From Streptomyces lydicus (GTDB lineage Bacteria; Actinomycetota; Actinomycetes; Streptomycetales; Streptomycetaceae): a stretch of DNA of 64,000 bases. This document shows, in pieces, positions 17,468 through 26,060 of this stretch. The DNA lies in the NCBI RefSeq assembly GCF_004125265.1, contig NZ_RDTE01000003.1, positions 7,254,001 through 7,318,000 on the forward strand, written 5' to 3'. A model generated the notes under the pieces. The model saw only the letters and a list, made by a program, of their open reading frames with translations. It searched no databases and was not told where the DNA came from. Numbering within the stretch: position 1 is the stretch's first letter; the number at the start of each line of letters is the position of its first letter. Made by a program: the position numbers and the translations under genes.

Positions 17468-18523
17468 CGCGTTGCCCGGGGCGTCCGCGGCCGGGGCGGT
17501 GGAGCCCCGGGTGATCAGTTCGACCGGCAGGGTGGGGGCCGCGGCCGGGTGGCCGTCGAGCACGCTCATCAGGGCCCGCATCCCGGCCGCGCCGAACTCC
17601 TCGGCGGGCAGCCGTACGGTCGTCAGCTCCGGCTCGACGGCGAGGGCCAGGGCCAGGTCGTCGAAGCCGGTCACGGAGACGTCCTCGGGGATCCGCAGGC
17701 CCAGTCGGCGTACGGCTTTGCAGGCACCCGCGGCGATGATGTCGTCGTCGCAGAGCAGGGCCGTGGGGCGGGGGCCGGGGGCGGTCAGGGCGGCGTGGGC
17801 GGCGTGCAGCCCGGCGTCGACACCGAAGGCGGCCGGCTCCCGGCGCAGCAGCGTGCCGGGGGTGCGCTCCAGGGCTTCGGTGACGGCGCGGGCGCGCAGA
17901 TCGAAGGTCCAGGAGTCCACGTCGGCGGCGAGGTGGGTGATGCGGCGGTGGCCGAGGGCCGTCAGATGGCTGGTCAACTGCCGGACGCCGTCGGCGATGT
18001 CGAGGTTGACGGTGGCGGTGGCCCGGTCGTCGTCGGGGTCGCTGTCCAGCATGACCAGCGGCAGGTCCGCATCGCGGAGCGCGCTGAGGGCTTCGGCGGC
18101 CATCGATGAGGCGATCACGCCGTCCAGGGTGGCCGCCGCGGAGTCGAAGGGGTCGCGGGCCGGGCCGATGCCCTCGGGGGAGGGGTAGAGGACCACTCCG
18201 AAGCCGTGGTCGGCGGCGACCCGGGCCGCGCCGGTGTAGACGCGGGCGAAGAATTCGGTGGTCAGGGCGGGGACGACCAGCAATGCGGTGCGGGTGCGGC
18301 CCATCCGCAGGCTGCGGGCGGCGAGGTTGGGGCGGTAGCCCAGCTCGCGGGCGGCGGTGCGGACGGCTTCGGCCTTGGCGGGGGAGACCCGGCCGCGCCA
18401 TTTGTCGCCCAGCACGAGCGAGACGGCGGCCTGGGAGACCCTGGCGACCCGGGCCACGTCCCGGCTGGTCGTGCGCGCGCCGGCCGGGCGCCGGCCGGGT
18501 GTGCTGGTCTCGTTGCTGGTCAC
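17447..18523 (-). CDS. LacI/GalR-family transcriptional regulator
   Basis: A 358-residue repressor. Residues 18-65 hold the LacI helix-turn-helix and hinge: TSRDVARVARVSQAAVSLVL, then SPAKAEAVRTAARELGYRPNLAARSLR. The rest is a periplasmic-binding-protein-like effector domain (LLVVPALTTEFFARVYTGAA, SVTGFDDLALA). GTG at 18523 has AAGGAG upstream at an 11-base spacing. It diverges from an MFS transporter across a 121-bp region that holds a perfect 11-bp inverted repeat, the obvious operator. The ligand is unknown; the family usually senses sugars or nucleosides. It has no evident link to the surrounding proteasome genes. Confidence 0.92.
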   Translation of the reverse strand: MTSNETSTPGRRPAGARTTSRDVARVARVSQAAVSLVLGDKWRGRVSPAKAEAVRTAARELGYRPNLAARSLRMGRTRTALLVVPALTTEFFARVYTGAARVAADHGFGVVLYPSPEGIGPARDPFDSAAATLDGVIASSMAAEALSALRDADLPLVMLDSDPDDDRATATVNLDIADGVRQLTSHLTALGHRRITHLAADVDSWTFDLRARAVTEALERTPGTLLRREPAAFGVDAGLHAAHAALTAPGPRPTALLCDDDIIAAGACKAVRRLGLRIPEDVSVTGFDDLALALAVEPELTTVRLPAEEFGAAGMRALMSVLDGHPAAAPTLPVELITRGSTAPAADAPGNAARPGGQ

Positions 18524-18581
18524 CGGGGGTTTCGCTCCTTGCGCACGGCGATGGCGGGTGGACTGCGGGTGAGGGTCATGA

Positions 18582-18608
18582 TACGTATAACGGCGAACGT
18601 TATACGTA
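18582..18608. promoter_or_regulatory. Perfect palindromic operator in the LacI/MFS divergent promoter
   Basis: TACGTATAACG (18582-18592), spacer GCGAA, CGTTATACGTA (18598-18608): a flawless 11-bp inverted repeat, AT-rich against its surroundings, 59 bases from the regulator start and 37 from the transporter start. Likely bound by the LacI-family regulator. Confidence 0.75.
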
Positions 18609-18644
18609 ACATGTCCGGCCGGTCCGGACGGAAAAGGGGCAGGG

Positions 18645-19904
18645 ATGGCCGCGGGATATGCGGAGCTGCTCAGAACCCGGCACGCGGCCCGGCTTCTGGC
18701 GGGGACGCTGGTCGGCAGGCTGCCGAACGCCACCGCGGCGCTGGCCGTGGTCCTCTTCGTACGCGCCGACGGCGGCAGCTACGCCCTGGCCGGTGCGCTC
18801 TCCGCGGTCTACGGCGTCTGCAACGCCATCGGCCAGCCGCTGCTGGGCCGGGCGGTGGACCTCTACGGCCAGCCGCGGGTGATGCTGCCCGCCTCGGTGC
18901 TTTCCGCGCTCGGTATGTCGCTGCTGGCGGCCGTCGGCCTGGATGTGCTGTGGCTCGCCTACGCCGCCATGGCGATCGCCGGTTTCTTCACCCCGCCCCT
19001 GGAGGGCGGCCTGCGGGCGCTGTGGCCCGGGGTCCTCAAGCGCGCGGACCGGGTGCACGCCGCCTATGCGCTGGACGCGGTGGCGCAGGAAGTCATGTTC
19101 GCGGTGGGACCGTTGCTGGTGACGCTGTGCGTGGCGGCCTGGTCGGAGGGGGCGGCGCTGCTGGTGATCAACCTGCTCGGGGTCCTCGGGGCGCTCTCCG
19201 TCGTGGTCTCCGAGCCGTCCCGGCAGTGGCGCAGCGGGCCACGGGAGGCGCACTGGCTGGGTGCCCTGCGCTCGGTCGGGATGCTGGTGCTGATCGGGGC
19301 GTTCTTCTTCGTGGGGCTGGCGCTGGGCTCGATCGCGGTCGCGGCGGTGGCGTACGCGGAGGAGCACGGCGGGGGGATGGTCTCCAGCTGGCTGCTGTCC
19401 GCGCTGGGCGTCGGCGCGCTGATCGGCGGCCTCGGCTACGGCGCGCGCGAGTGGCCGGGGCGGCCGGAGAGCCGGCTGCGGCTGCTGATCGGGCTGCTGG
19501 CACTGGGCTATCTGCCGCTGGTGCTGGTGCCGGGGGTGGCCGGAATGACGGTGTTGACCGGCGTCGCGGGGGTGTTCCTGGCGCCGGCGCTGGCCTGTGC
19601 CTTCGTGGTGGTGGACCGTCATGCGCCCCGGGGCACGGTGACGGAGGCGTTTTCCTGGCTGGTGACGACGTTCGGGGTCGGATCGGCGGTGGGCGCTTCC
19701 GTGGCGGGGCCTGCGGTGGAGGGCGGCGGCGCGGTGGCGGGTTTCGCGGTGGCCGGCGCCGGCGGACTCGCCGCGCTGGTCGTCCTTTTGTCGACGAAGC
19801 GATTCCTCGGGGATCCCGTGCCGCGTACGGCGGGTGCGGCCCCGGCGGAAAATGATCGAAACGGGGCCGTCGAACCCGGTTTCAGAGCAGGCCGTCAGGC
19901 GTAA
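18645..19904 (+). CDS. Major facilitator superfamily transporter
   Basis: A 419-residue integral membrane protein with about 11-12 hydrophobic helices and MFS-type loops, such as LGRAVDLYGQPRV between helices 2 and 3 (loop motif A-like). A cytoplasmic middle loop lies near 180-205 (SEPSRQWRSGPREA). The C-terminal 30 residues are polar. ATG at 18645 is preceded by AAAAGGGGCAGGG. It is divergent from a LacI-family regulator and shares its operator, so it is probably induced by the regulator ligand. The substrate is unknown; sequence resembles drug- or sugar-efflux type MFS proteins without a decisive motif. Its end is 9 bases before pafA. Confidence 0.88.
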   Translation: MAAGYAELLRTRHAARLLAGTLVGRLPNATAALAVVLFVRADGGSYALAGALSAVYGVCNAIGQPLLGRAVDLYGQPRVMLPASVLSALGMSLLAAVGLDVLWLAYAAMAIAGFFTPPLEGGLRALWPGVLKRADRVHAAYALDAVAQEVMFAVGPLLVTLCVAAWSEGAALLVINLLGVLGALSVVVSEPSRQWRSGPREAHWLGALRSVGMLVLIGAFFFVGLALGSIAVAAVAYAEEHGGGMVSSWLLSALGVGALIGGLGYGAREWPGRPESRLRLLIGLLALGYLPLVLVPGVAGMTVLTGVAGVFLAPALACAFVVVDRHAPRGTVTEAFSWLVTTFGVGSAVGASVAGPAVEGGGAVAGFAVAGAGGLAALVVLLSTKRFLGDPVPRTAGAAPAENDRNGAVEPGFRAGRQA

Positions 19905-19907
19905 TGT
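19902..19907 (+). promoter_or_regulatory. Candidate -10 of a leaderless promoter for pafA
   Basis: TAATGT lies 6 bases before the pafA ATG, overlapping the stop of the MFS gene. There is no ribosome site between, suggesting leaderless translation and expression independent of the transporter. Confidence 0.5.
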
Positions 19908-19913
19908 TCAGTC

Positions 19914-21275
19914 ATGGACCGCCGCATTTTCGGGCTGGAGAACGAGTACGGCGTCACGTGCACGTTCAGGGGACAGCGCCGACTGTCGCCTGACGAAGTG
20001 GCGCGGTACCTCTTCCGCCGTGTCGTGTCATGGGGCCGCAGCAGCAATGTCTTCCTGCGGAACGGCGCCCGCCTGTACTTGGACGTGGGCTCGCACCCGG
20101 AATACGCAACTCCCGAGTGCGACAACGTGACCGAGCTGGTCACGCACGACAAGGCCGGCGAGCGCATTCTCGAAGGCCTGCTCGTCGACGCCGAGCGCCG
20201 CCTGCATGAGGAGGGAATCGCGGGCGACGTCTATCTCTTCAAGAACAACACCGATTCGGCGGGAAACTCCTACGGATGTCACGAGAATTACCTCGTGGCC
20301 CGGCATGGTGAGTTCTCCCGGCTCGCGGACATCCTCATTCCGTTCCTCGTCACCCGTCAGCTGCTGTGCGGCGCGGGCAAGGTGCTGCAGACTCCGCGGG
20401 GCGCCGTCTACTGCGTCAGCCAGCGGGCGGAGCACATCTGGGAGGGGGTCTCCTCGGCGACGACCCGTTCCCGGCCGATCATCAACACCCGCGACGAACC
20501 GCATGCGGATGCCGAGCGCTATCGCCGGCTGCATGTCATCGTCGGTGACTCCAACATGTCCGAAACGACCATGATGCTGAAGGTCGGGGCCACCGATCTC
20601 GTGCTGCGCATGATCGAGGCGGGCACGGTCATGCGGGATCTGACGCTGGAGAACCCGATCCGGGCCATCCGTGAGGTCAGCCATGACATCACCGGGCAGC
20701 GCAAGGTGCGGCTGGCCAGCGGGCGCGAGGCATCGGCGCTCGAGGTGCAGCAGGAGTACTACGAAAAGGCCGTGGATTTCTGCGACCGCCGCGGAATCCG
20801 TACGGGCACCGTCGAGCGGGTCCTGGAGTTGTGGGGCCGTACGCTCGAGGCGATCCGGGAGGAGGAGCTCGACCGTATCTCCACCGAGATCGACTGGGTG
20901 ATGAAACATCAGCTGATCGAGCGGTATCGCACAAAGAACAACATCACCATGTCCCACCCCCGGGTGGCGCAGATAGACCTCGCGTATCACGACATTCATC
21001 GCCGCCGGGGGCTGTACTACCTCCTGGAGCGAAAAGGGCAGGCGGCGCGGATCTGTAACGACTTGAAAATCTTCGAGGGCAAGTCGGTACCGCCGCAGAC
21101 CACCCGCGCCAGGCTGCGCGGTGACTTCATCCGCCGGGCGCAGGAGCAGCGCCGTGATTTCACGGTCGACTGGGTGCACCTCAAGCTGAACGACCAGGCG
21201 CAGCGGACGGTGCTGTGCAAGGACCCCTTCCGTTCGGTGGACGACCGCGTGGAGAAGCTGATCGCCGGCATGTGA
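19914..21275 (+). CDS. pafA: Pup-protein ligase
   Basis: A 453-residue ligase that joins the gamma-carboxylate of the Pup C-terminal Glu to substrate lysines, using ATP through a phospho-Glu intermediate. The ATP/Mg motif is FGLENEYGV (Glu9, Glu11); the catalytic base Asp57 is in LYLDVGSHPEYATPE; FKNNTDSAGNSYGCHENYL is the shared block with Dop. It lacks the Dop loop, which distinguishes the two. RPIINTRDEPHADAERYRRLHVI is the nucleotide-binding middle. The C-terminal domain (KLNDQAQRTVLCKDPFRSVDDRV) contacts Pup. ATG at 19914. It is separated from prcA by the LacI/MFS pair. Confidence 0.97.
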   Translation: MDRRIFGLENEYGVTCTFRGQRRLSPDEVARYLFRRVVSWGRSSNVFLRNGARLYLDVGSHPEYATPECDNVTELVTHDKAGERILEGLLVDAERRLHEEGIAGDVYLFKNNTDSAGNSYGCHENYLVARHGEFSRLADILIPFLVTRQLLCGAGKVLQTPRGAVYCVSQRAEHIWEGVSSATTRSRPIINTRDEPHADAERYRRLHVIVGDSNMSETTMMLKVGATDLVLRMIEAGTVMRDLTLENPIRAIREVSHDITGQRKVRLASGREASALEVQQEYYEKAVDFCDRRGIRTGTVERVLELWGRTLEAIREEELDRISTEIDWVMKHQLIERYRTKNNITMSHPRVAQIDLAYHDIHRRRGLYYLLERKGQAARICNDLKIFEGKSVPPQTTRARLRGDFIRRAQEQRRDFTVDWVHLKLNDQAQRTVLCKDPFRSVDDRVEKLIAGM

Positions 21276-21463
21276 CCGGACGCGCCGGATGCGGGGGCAT
21301 GCCGCCGCCGGTGCCGGGCCGGGCCCCTGTGTCACTCACGGTAGGGACTCCGGTCCGGTCAAGTGAGGGCGTTCCTGGCGTGTGGTGCCGGTGAAGGGAC
21401 CGGTGGGATGGGACAGTGGCGGGGTCCGTGTGACACGGGCCCGCCATTGTTGTGTGGCGTGGC

Positions 21464-21469
21464 TAGAGT
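21464..21469 (+). promoter_or_regulatory. Candidate -10 element for the FKBP lipoprotein gene
   Basis: TAGAGT about 45 bases upstream of the GTG start at 21514. The -35 region is not obvious. Confidence 0.35.
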
Positions 21470-21513
21470 GGATCTGTCCATTCACTGATCGCAGCCCGTT
21501 TTGAGGGATATAC

Positions 21514-22422
21514 GTGCGCCGACGCCCCATCACAGCCCTGATCGCCGTTCCCCTGCTTCTCGTCTCTGCAGCGGCCTGCGGCAATGACGACTCATCCAAG
21601 GCAGGCTCCGTGCCGGCGGTGAGTGGCCAGGCGGATGCCAAGCCCAAGGTCGACAAGGGCGAGGGCACCCCTCCCAAAAAGCTTCAGGTCAAGGTCCTCA
21701 AAAAGGGTGACGGGCCGGAGGTGAAGAAGGGCGCGGCCCTCAACGCCAACTACCTCGGCCAGACCTGGGACGGCAAGGCGTTCGACAACAGCTGGGACCG
21801 CGGCGCGCCGGCCACCTTCGAGATCGGCAGCGGCAAGGTCATCAAGGGCTGGGACGAGGGCCTGGTGGGCCAGAAGCTCGGCAGCCGCGTCGAGTTGGTC
21901 ATCCCGCCGGACAAGGGATACGGCGCGCAGGCGCAGCAGAACATTCCCGCTAACTCCACGCTGGTCTTCGTCGTCGACCTCAAGAAGATCATGCCGAGCA
22001 AGATCGAGGGCAAGCCGGTCGCGCAGACCGACTCCGATCTCCCCAAGGTCGGGACCGCCATCGACGACAAGGCGCCGAAGATCACCCTGCCCAAGGGCCA
22101 GGACGCGCCGAAGGACGTCAAGAGCGAGACGATCATCCAGGGGAAGGGCGCGACGATCAGTGACAAGAGCATCGTGCGTGCCAACTACACGGTGGTCACC
22201 TGGAAGGACGGCAAGGTGATCGCCGACACCTGGGCGCCGGGGCAGCCCGGGGCGCAGGATGTGCCGGTCGCGCAGCTGCCGGGGTGGAAGGAAGGCCTCA
22301 AGGGGAAGAAGGCCGGCAGCCGGGTGCTGATCGTGGTGCCCAAGAGCAAGCTGACCGAGCAGCAGCAGAAGTCCATCGGCTCCGATCTGGTGTTCTCCGT
22401 GGACGTGCTCAGCGTCAGCTGA
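21514..22422 (+). CDS. FKBP-type peptidyl-prolyl isomerase lipoprotein
   Basis: A 302-residue exported isomerase. The N-terminal signal ends at Cys22 (LLLVSAAAC), a slightly non-consensus lipobox. After a Lys/Pro-rich linker comes an FKBP domain (about 57-160) with the family blocks LNANYLGQTWDGKAFDNSWDR, KVIKGWDEGLVGQKLGSR and VIPPDKGYG. A second FKBP-like domain (about 205-302) keeps VRANYTVVTWKDGKVI, PGWKEGLKGKKAGSR and IVVPKSKL, but several ligand-pocket aromatics look replaced, so it may be inactive or a chaperone module. It likely helps fold exported proteins at the outer face of the membrane. It is followed 57 bases on by a cytosolic FKBP. GTG start at 21514. Confidence 0.93.
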   Translation: MRRRPITALIAVPLLLVSAAACGNDDSSKAGSVPAVSGQADAKPKVDKGEGTPPKKLQVKVLKKGDGPEVKKGAALNANYLGQTWDGKAFDNSWDRGAPATFEIGSGKVIKGWDEGLVGQKLGSRVELVIPPDKGYGAQAQQNIPANSTLVFVVDLKKIMPSKIEGKPVAQTDSDLPKVGTAIDDKAPKITLPKGQDAPKDVKSETIIQGKGATISDKSIVRANYTVVTWKDGKVIADTWAPGQPGAQDVPVAQLPGWKEGLKGKKAGSRVLIVVPKSKLTEQQQKSIGSDLVFSVDVLSVS

Positions 22423-22479
22423 CGCCGATCTGCGAGACTGACGCCGTAATCGTAAAGATTCGTAAGTAGGAGCACATTC

Positions 22480-22854
22480 GTGAGCATCGACAAGCCCGAG
22501 ATCGACTTTCCTGAGGGCCCGGCTCCCACCGAGCTCGAGATCGTGGACCTGACGGAGGGCGACGGGCCGGTCGCCAAGGCCGGGGACACCGTCTCCGTCC
22601 ACTACGTCGGCGTGTCGTTCAGCACCGGCGAGGAGTTCGACGCGAGCTGGAACCGCGGCAAGCCGCTGCAGTTCCAGCTGGGCGCCGGCCAGGTCATCGC
22701 CGGCTGGGACCAGGGCGTGCAGGGCATGAAGGTCGGCGGCCGCCGCCGGCTGACCATCCCCGCGCACCTCGCGTACGGCGACCGCGGTGCCGGCGGTGGC
22801 CGGATCGCCCCGGGCGAGACGCTGATCTTCGTCTGCGACCTGGTCTCCGTCTGA
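22480..22854 (+). CDS. FKBP-type peptidyl-prolyl cis-trans isomerase (cytosolic)
   Basis: A 124-residue single-domain FKBP, the minimal length for the fold. All usual blocks are present: VSVHYVGVSFSTGEEFDASW, QVIAGWDQGVQGMKVGGRR, LTIPAHLAYGDRGAGG and ETLIFVCDLVSV. Pocket residues Tyr, Phe, Asp, Trp and Ile are visible in their standard places, so it should be active and FK506-sensitive (inference from family). There is no signal sequence. GTG at 22480 is preceded by TAGGAGC. It forms a likely operon with the FKBP lipoprotein, ending at a perfect hairpin. Confidence 0.95.
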   Translation: MSIDKPEIDFPEGPAPTELEIVDLTEGDGPVAKAGDTVSVHYVGVSFSTGEEFDASWNRGKPLQFQLGAGQVIAGWDQGVQGMKVGGRRRLTIPAHLAYGDRGAGGGRIAPGETLIFVCDLVSV

Positions 22855-22895
22855 GACCGTTGCCGGTCGCGGTGCGCGGCCGCCGCTGACGTTTC

Positions 22896-22928
22896 CGAGG
22901 GCCCGTGCCGTGATGGCACGGGCCCTCG
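22896..22928 (+). terminator. Hairpin terminator after the FKBP pair
   Basis: 14-bp perfect arms CGAGGGCCCGTGCC/GGCACGGGCCCTCG with a 5-base loop. Confidence 0.75.
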
Positions 22929-23017
22929 GGGTGTCTGCCCGCTTCCCCGTCCGGCTTTGCCCTGACCTCCCCGAGCGGTACGGTCAACGATCGGGAGTTC
23001 AACGAGAAAGGGCGTCG

Positions 23018-23986
23018 ATGGCCATTGCCAAGGCCGAGCGGCTGATGAATCTGGCGCTGTGCCTGCTGGGGACGCGACGCCCGCTGACCAAGCGTGAGCT
23101 GAGGTCGTCCATCGAGGCCTATATCGAGGCGGGCAGCGACGACTCGTTCAACCGCATGTTCGAGCGCGACAAGGATGATCTGCGCGAGCTCGGCCTGGTC
23201 ATCGAGACCGTCGAGGGCATCGAGGGCGACATCGGCTACCTCGCCCGCCGCGACAGCAACCGCCTGCCCCCGATCACCCTGGATGCCGAGGAGGCCGCCG
23301 CCCTCGGGCTCGCCGCGAAGATCTGGCAGCAGGCCCGGCTGGCCGGCGCCGCCAGCGGCGCGCTCCAGAAGCTGCGCGCGGCGGGCATGCCACTGGCCGG
23401 GGACGGCGCGGACTACGACGCCGGACAGCCGCACAGCGCGCTGGAGCCCCGTATCCCCGCCCATGAAGCCGCCTTCGAGCCGTTGATGCTGGCCTGCCGG
23501 GACCGCCGCCCGGTCGTCTTCGACTACCGGAAGTCGAATGCCGCCCGCCCCGAGCAGCGGCAGGTCGAACCGTGGATCCTGGAGTGCTGGCGGGGCCATT
23601 GGTACGTCGCGGGATGGGACCGCGAGCGCGAGGCGGAGCGGGTCTTCCGGCTCTCCCGGATCACCGGCAAGGTCCGTTCGCGCCAAGGGGCGTTCACCGC
23701 GCCGGTGCCCGATCACGTCACCGTCCGCGAGACCGTCGAGAGCTGGGCCGGGGAGACCGCGACCGGCACCGCCAGGATCAAGCTCCGCGCCGAGCACGGC
23801 TATCCGCTGCGCGCCCGCGCGCTTACCGTCCGCGAGCTGGGCGGCGGCTGGGACGAGCTGGAGATCCCCAACGGCCATGGCCTCGACGCCTGGCTGGTGG
23901 AGTTCGGGCCCGATGTGGTCGTACTGGAACCCGCCGAGCTGCGCGCCGAGGTCATCGACCGGCTGCGTGCCGTGGCCAAGGGCTGA
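23018..23986 (+). CDS. pafB: WYL-domain transcriptional regulator PafB
   Basis: A 322-residue regulator with an N-terminal winged helix-turn-helix (AERLMNLALCLLGTRRPLTKRELRSSI, about 5-60), a WYL domain (about 140-235; here the signature reads HWYVAGWD), and a WCX C-terminal extension. PafB and PafC form a heterodimeric activator of the LexA-independent DNA-damage response in actinobacteria; the pair sits by the proteasome genes but does not take part in pupylation (established for mycobacteria). ATG at 23018, with GAGAAAGG upstream. pafC follows after 16 bases, indicating coupled expression. Confidence 0.93.
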   Translation: MAIAKAERLMNLALCLLGTRRPLTKRELRSSIEAYIEAGSDDSFNRMFERDKDDLRELGLVIETVEGIEGDIGYLARRDSNRLPPITLDAEEAAALGLAAKIWQQARLAGAASGALQKLRAAGMPLAGDGADYDAGQPHSALEPRIPAHEAAFEPLMLACRDRRPVVFDYRKSNAARPEQRQVEPWILECWRGHWYVAGWDREREAERVFRLSRITGKVRSRQGAFTAPVPDHVTVRETVESWAGETATGTARIKLRAEHGYPLRARALTVRELGGGWDELEIPNGHGLDAWLVEFGPDVVVLEPAELRAEVIDRLRAVAKG

Positions 23987-24002
23987 GAGGAACACGAGAC
24001 CC

Positions 24003-24953
24003 ATGGCGACGAACGCGATCGACCAGACCCGCCGGATGCTGTCCCTGGTGACCTATCTGCGCGAGCGCCCCGGCGCCCGCGTCGGGGACGTCGCCCGCGC
24101 CTTCGGCATCACCGAGGACGAGCTGATCGCGGATCTCGACGTCCTGCCGATGTGCGGGACGAGCTTCCGCGGCGGTGACCTCCTCGACATCGACACCGAC
24201 GGCGACCGCATCTGGTGGCACAACCCCGACGATGTCGCCGAGCCGCTGCGGCTGGCCGCCGACGAGGCGACCGCGCTGCTGGTCGCGGCCCGCGCGGTGG
24301 CCACCCTCCCCGGACTGCGCGAGGGCGACCGGCAGGCGCTGCTGCGGGCCACCGCCAAGCTGGAGGCGGCGGCGGGCGAGGCGGCCGGTGCCAGTGCCCG
24401 GCTGTCGGTGACCTTCGAGTCCGAGGGCGGGGTCTTCGCCGACGTGGACCGGGCCATCGCCGAGCGGCGGCGGCTGTGGCTGCGGTACTACTCCCCGGCC
24501 CGCGACGAGCTGACCGAGCGTGAGGTCGACCCGATCCGGCTGTTCGCCGTCGGCCACACGTATATGGAGGCGTGGTGCCGGCTCTCCGAGGCCCGGCGCA
24601 CCTTCCGGCTCGACCGGGTCGCTGAGATCAAGCTGCTGGACGCCCCCGCCGACCCGCCGCCGGTCGAGCTGCGCGATCTGTCGGAGGGACTGGTGCAGCC
24701 CGCGGCCGAGGACCCCGAGGTGTCCATCGAGGTCGGTCCCGGCGGTCGCTGGGTCGCCGAGTACTACCCGCACGACAGCGCCGAGGAGCTTGCCGACGGC
24801 GGACTGCGCATCACCCTGCGCACCCCCGATCCGGCCTCGCTGCGGCGGCTGGCGCTGCGCCTGGGCCGCGACGGCCGGATCGTGGCGCCGCAGGAGCTCG
24901 CGGACAGCGCGCGGCAGGCCGCCGACCAGGCGCTCGCGGCGTACGGCGAGTGA
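24003..24953 (+). CDS. pafC: WYL-domain transcriptional regulator PafC
   Basis: A 316-residue partner of PafB with the same domain order: helix-turn-helix at 5-65 (TRRMLSLVTYLRERPGARVGDVARAFGITEDEL), a WYL domain around 135-215 (RRRLWLRYYSPARDE and MEAWCRLSEARRTFRLDRV), and a WCX domain to the end (LAYGE). The WYL tripeptide itself is altered (EAWC). It is proposed to bind a DNA-damage-related nucleic acid signal through WYL. ATG at 24003, with AGAGGAAC upstream; co-transcribed with pafB. Confidence 0.92.
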   Translation: MATNAIDQTRRMLSLVTYLRERPGARVGDVARAFGITEDELIADLDVLPMCGTSFRGGDLLDIDTDGDRIWWHNPDDVAEPLRLAADEATALLVAARAVATLPGLREGDRQALLRATAKLEAAAGEAAGASARLSVTFESEGGVFADVDRAIAERRRLWLRYYSPARDELTEREVDPIRLFAVGHTYMEAWCRLSEARRTFRLDRVAEIKLLDAPADPPPVELRDLSEGLVQPAAEDPEVSIEVGPGGRWVAEYYPHDSAEELADGGLRITLRTPDPASLRRLALRLGRDGRIVAPQELADSARQAADQALAAYGE

Positions 24954-25012
24954 AGGCGGGGCACCCGGGTGGCGCACCGCCTTGTGCAGGGAGCAGGAGA
25001 CGGCAGCGAAGG

Positions 25013-25273
25013 ATGACGACCACGATGGTGACCACCACTCTGGCGGGCATGGCCGCGCCGGTGCTCTTCAAAGCGGCCTGCCCGGACTGCCGGGGCCGCT
25101 TCGAGCTGGCCTCGGACGCCTTCCGGCTGGCGATCGGCGCCAGCAGCCGCACCACCTTCTACTCCTTCACCTGCCCCGACTGCCGCCGCGCGGTGCGCCG
25201 ACCGGCCGGTGAGCGGATCGTCGAGCTGCTGACCGGCGGCGGGGTCCGCACGCTGCGGCTGCACACGGGCTGA
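25013..25273 (+). CDS. Small zinc-ribbon-like protein, unknown function
   Basis: An 86-residue protein with two Cys pairs, ACPDCRGRF and FTCPDCRRAV, about 33 residues apart, which looks like a rubredoxin- or zinc-ribbon knuckle. The middle (FRLAIGASSRTTFYSFTCP) is hydrophobic but not a membrane helix. I prefer the ATG at 25013 (MTTTMVTTTLAG); an earlier start overlapping pafC is in frame from 24950, and an ATG at 25025 is possible. It sits 60 bases after pafC and 17 before a small membrane protein. No family name is recognised. Confidence 0.7.
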   Translation: MTTTMVTTTLAGMAAPVLFKAACPDCRGRFELASDAFRLAIGASSRTTFYSFTCPDCRRAVRRPAGERIVELLTGGGVRTLRLHTG

Positions 25274-25277
25274 CCGA

Positions 25278-25283
25278 TAGGCT
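25278..25283 (+). promoter_or_regulatory. Candidate -10 of a leaderless promoter for the small membrane protein
   Basis: TAGGCT 7 bases before the ATG at 25291, with no ribosome site between. Confidence 0.55.
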
Positions 25284-25290
25284 CGTCCCC

Positions 25291-25494
25291 ATGCTCTGGC
25301 CCATGATCGCAATCGCCTTCGGCTTCGCCGGGATCGCCGTGCTCGGTGTCCTGGCCGTACGTGTCTTCGCCGAGGTGCGGCGGCTCGCCCGCCAGGTCGG
25401 AGCGACGTCCGAGCGGATCCAGCGGGCTGCCGAGGATCTTGAGCGGGCGGCGGCACCGTTGGCCGCATCGGCGCAGTGGCGAGAAACGGAGTAG
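25291..25494 (+). CDS. Small single-pass membrane protein
   Basis: A 67-residue protein: residues 1-25 (MLWPMIAIAFGFAGIAVLGV) form one membrane helix, then an amphipathic, charged helix (VRRLARQVGATSERIQRAAEDLERAAAPL) that could make a coiled coil in the cytoplasm. The layout resembles DUF948-like membrane proteins but is shorter. It lies between the zinc-ribbon gene and tatA. Function is unknown; similar small proteins are conserved next to tatA in actinobacteria as I recall. Confidence 0.75.
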   Translation: MLWPMIAIAFGFAGIAVLGVLAVRVFAEVRRLARQVGATSERIQRAAEDLERAAAPLAASAQWRETE

Positions 25495-25707
25495 CAGGTG
25501 TGACGGGCCGAAACGCGCGTACGTGTGGACGGTAGGCTGTTCCGCAGGGCCGAAGCGCGCGGCGCGGCCTGCTACCGGGAGTGCGCACAGGGGTTGCCCA
25601 GCGTTTACCCGTGAGCGTTACGATCGCTGCTAGTACGGCGGGCGGACGGATGTCCGGCCAAGTCAGATAGCTCCATCCCAGCCGCCTCGGTGAGAAGGTA
25701 GACGCTT

Positions 25708-25998
25708 ATGTTGTTCGGAAAGATCGGCGCTCCCGAGATCATTCTCATTCTCGTCGTCGTCGTCCTGCTGTTCGGTGCCAAGAAGCTGCCCGACATGGCC
25801 CGCTCGCTCGGCAAGTCCGCCCGCATCCTCAAGAGCGAGGCGAAGGCGATGAAGTCCGAGGGCAGCCAGCAGCAGGAAGCCCCCTCCGACCCGCCGAACC
25901 CCGACGCGCAGAGCGCACCCCGGACGATCAAGGCGGCGCCTGGTGATGTGAACGGCGGTCGACCGGTCGCCGAGAACGATCACAGCGTGCAGCGCTGA
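25708..25998 (+). CDS. tatA: Sec-independent translocase subunit TatA
   Basis: A 96-residue pore-forming component of the twin-arginine translocase. An N-terminal membrane helix (APEIILILVVVVLLFGAKKLP) leads through the FGxKKLP hinge to an amphipathic helix (DMARSLGKSARILKSEAKAMKSE) and a disordered Pro/Gln/Asp tail. ATG at 25708, with GAGAAGG upstream. tatC follows 62 bases later; tatB is not here, which is normal for Streptomyces where it lies elsewhere. Confidence 0.96.
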   Translation: MLFGKIGAPEIILILVVVVLLFGAKKLPDMARSLGKSARILKSEAKAMKSEGSQQQEAPSDPPNPDAQSAPRTIKAAPGDVNGGRPVAENDHSVQR

Positions 25999-26060
25999 AC
26001 CAGGGCTTGACTGTGGCAGTGGCGCGGGCCGCTGCCCGTCGCATGAGATGAGGACGTGGG

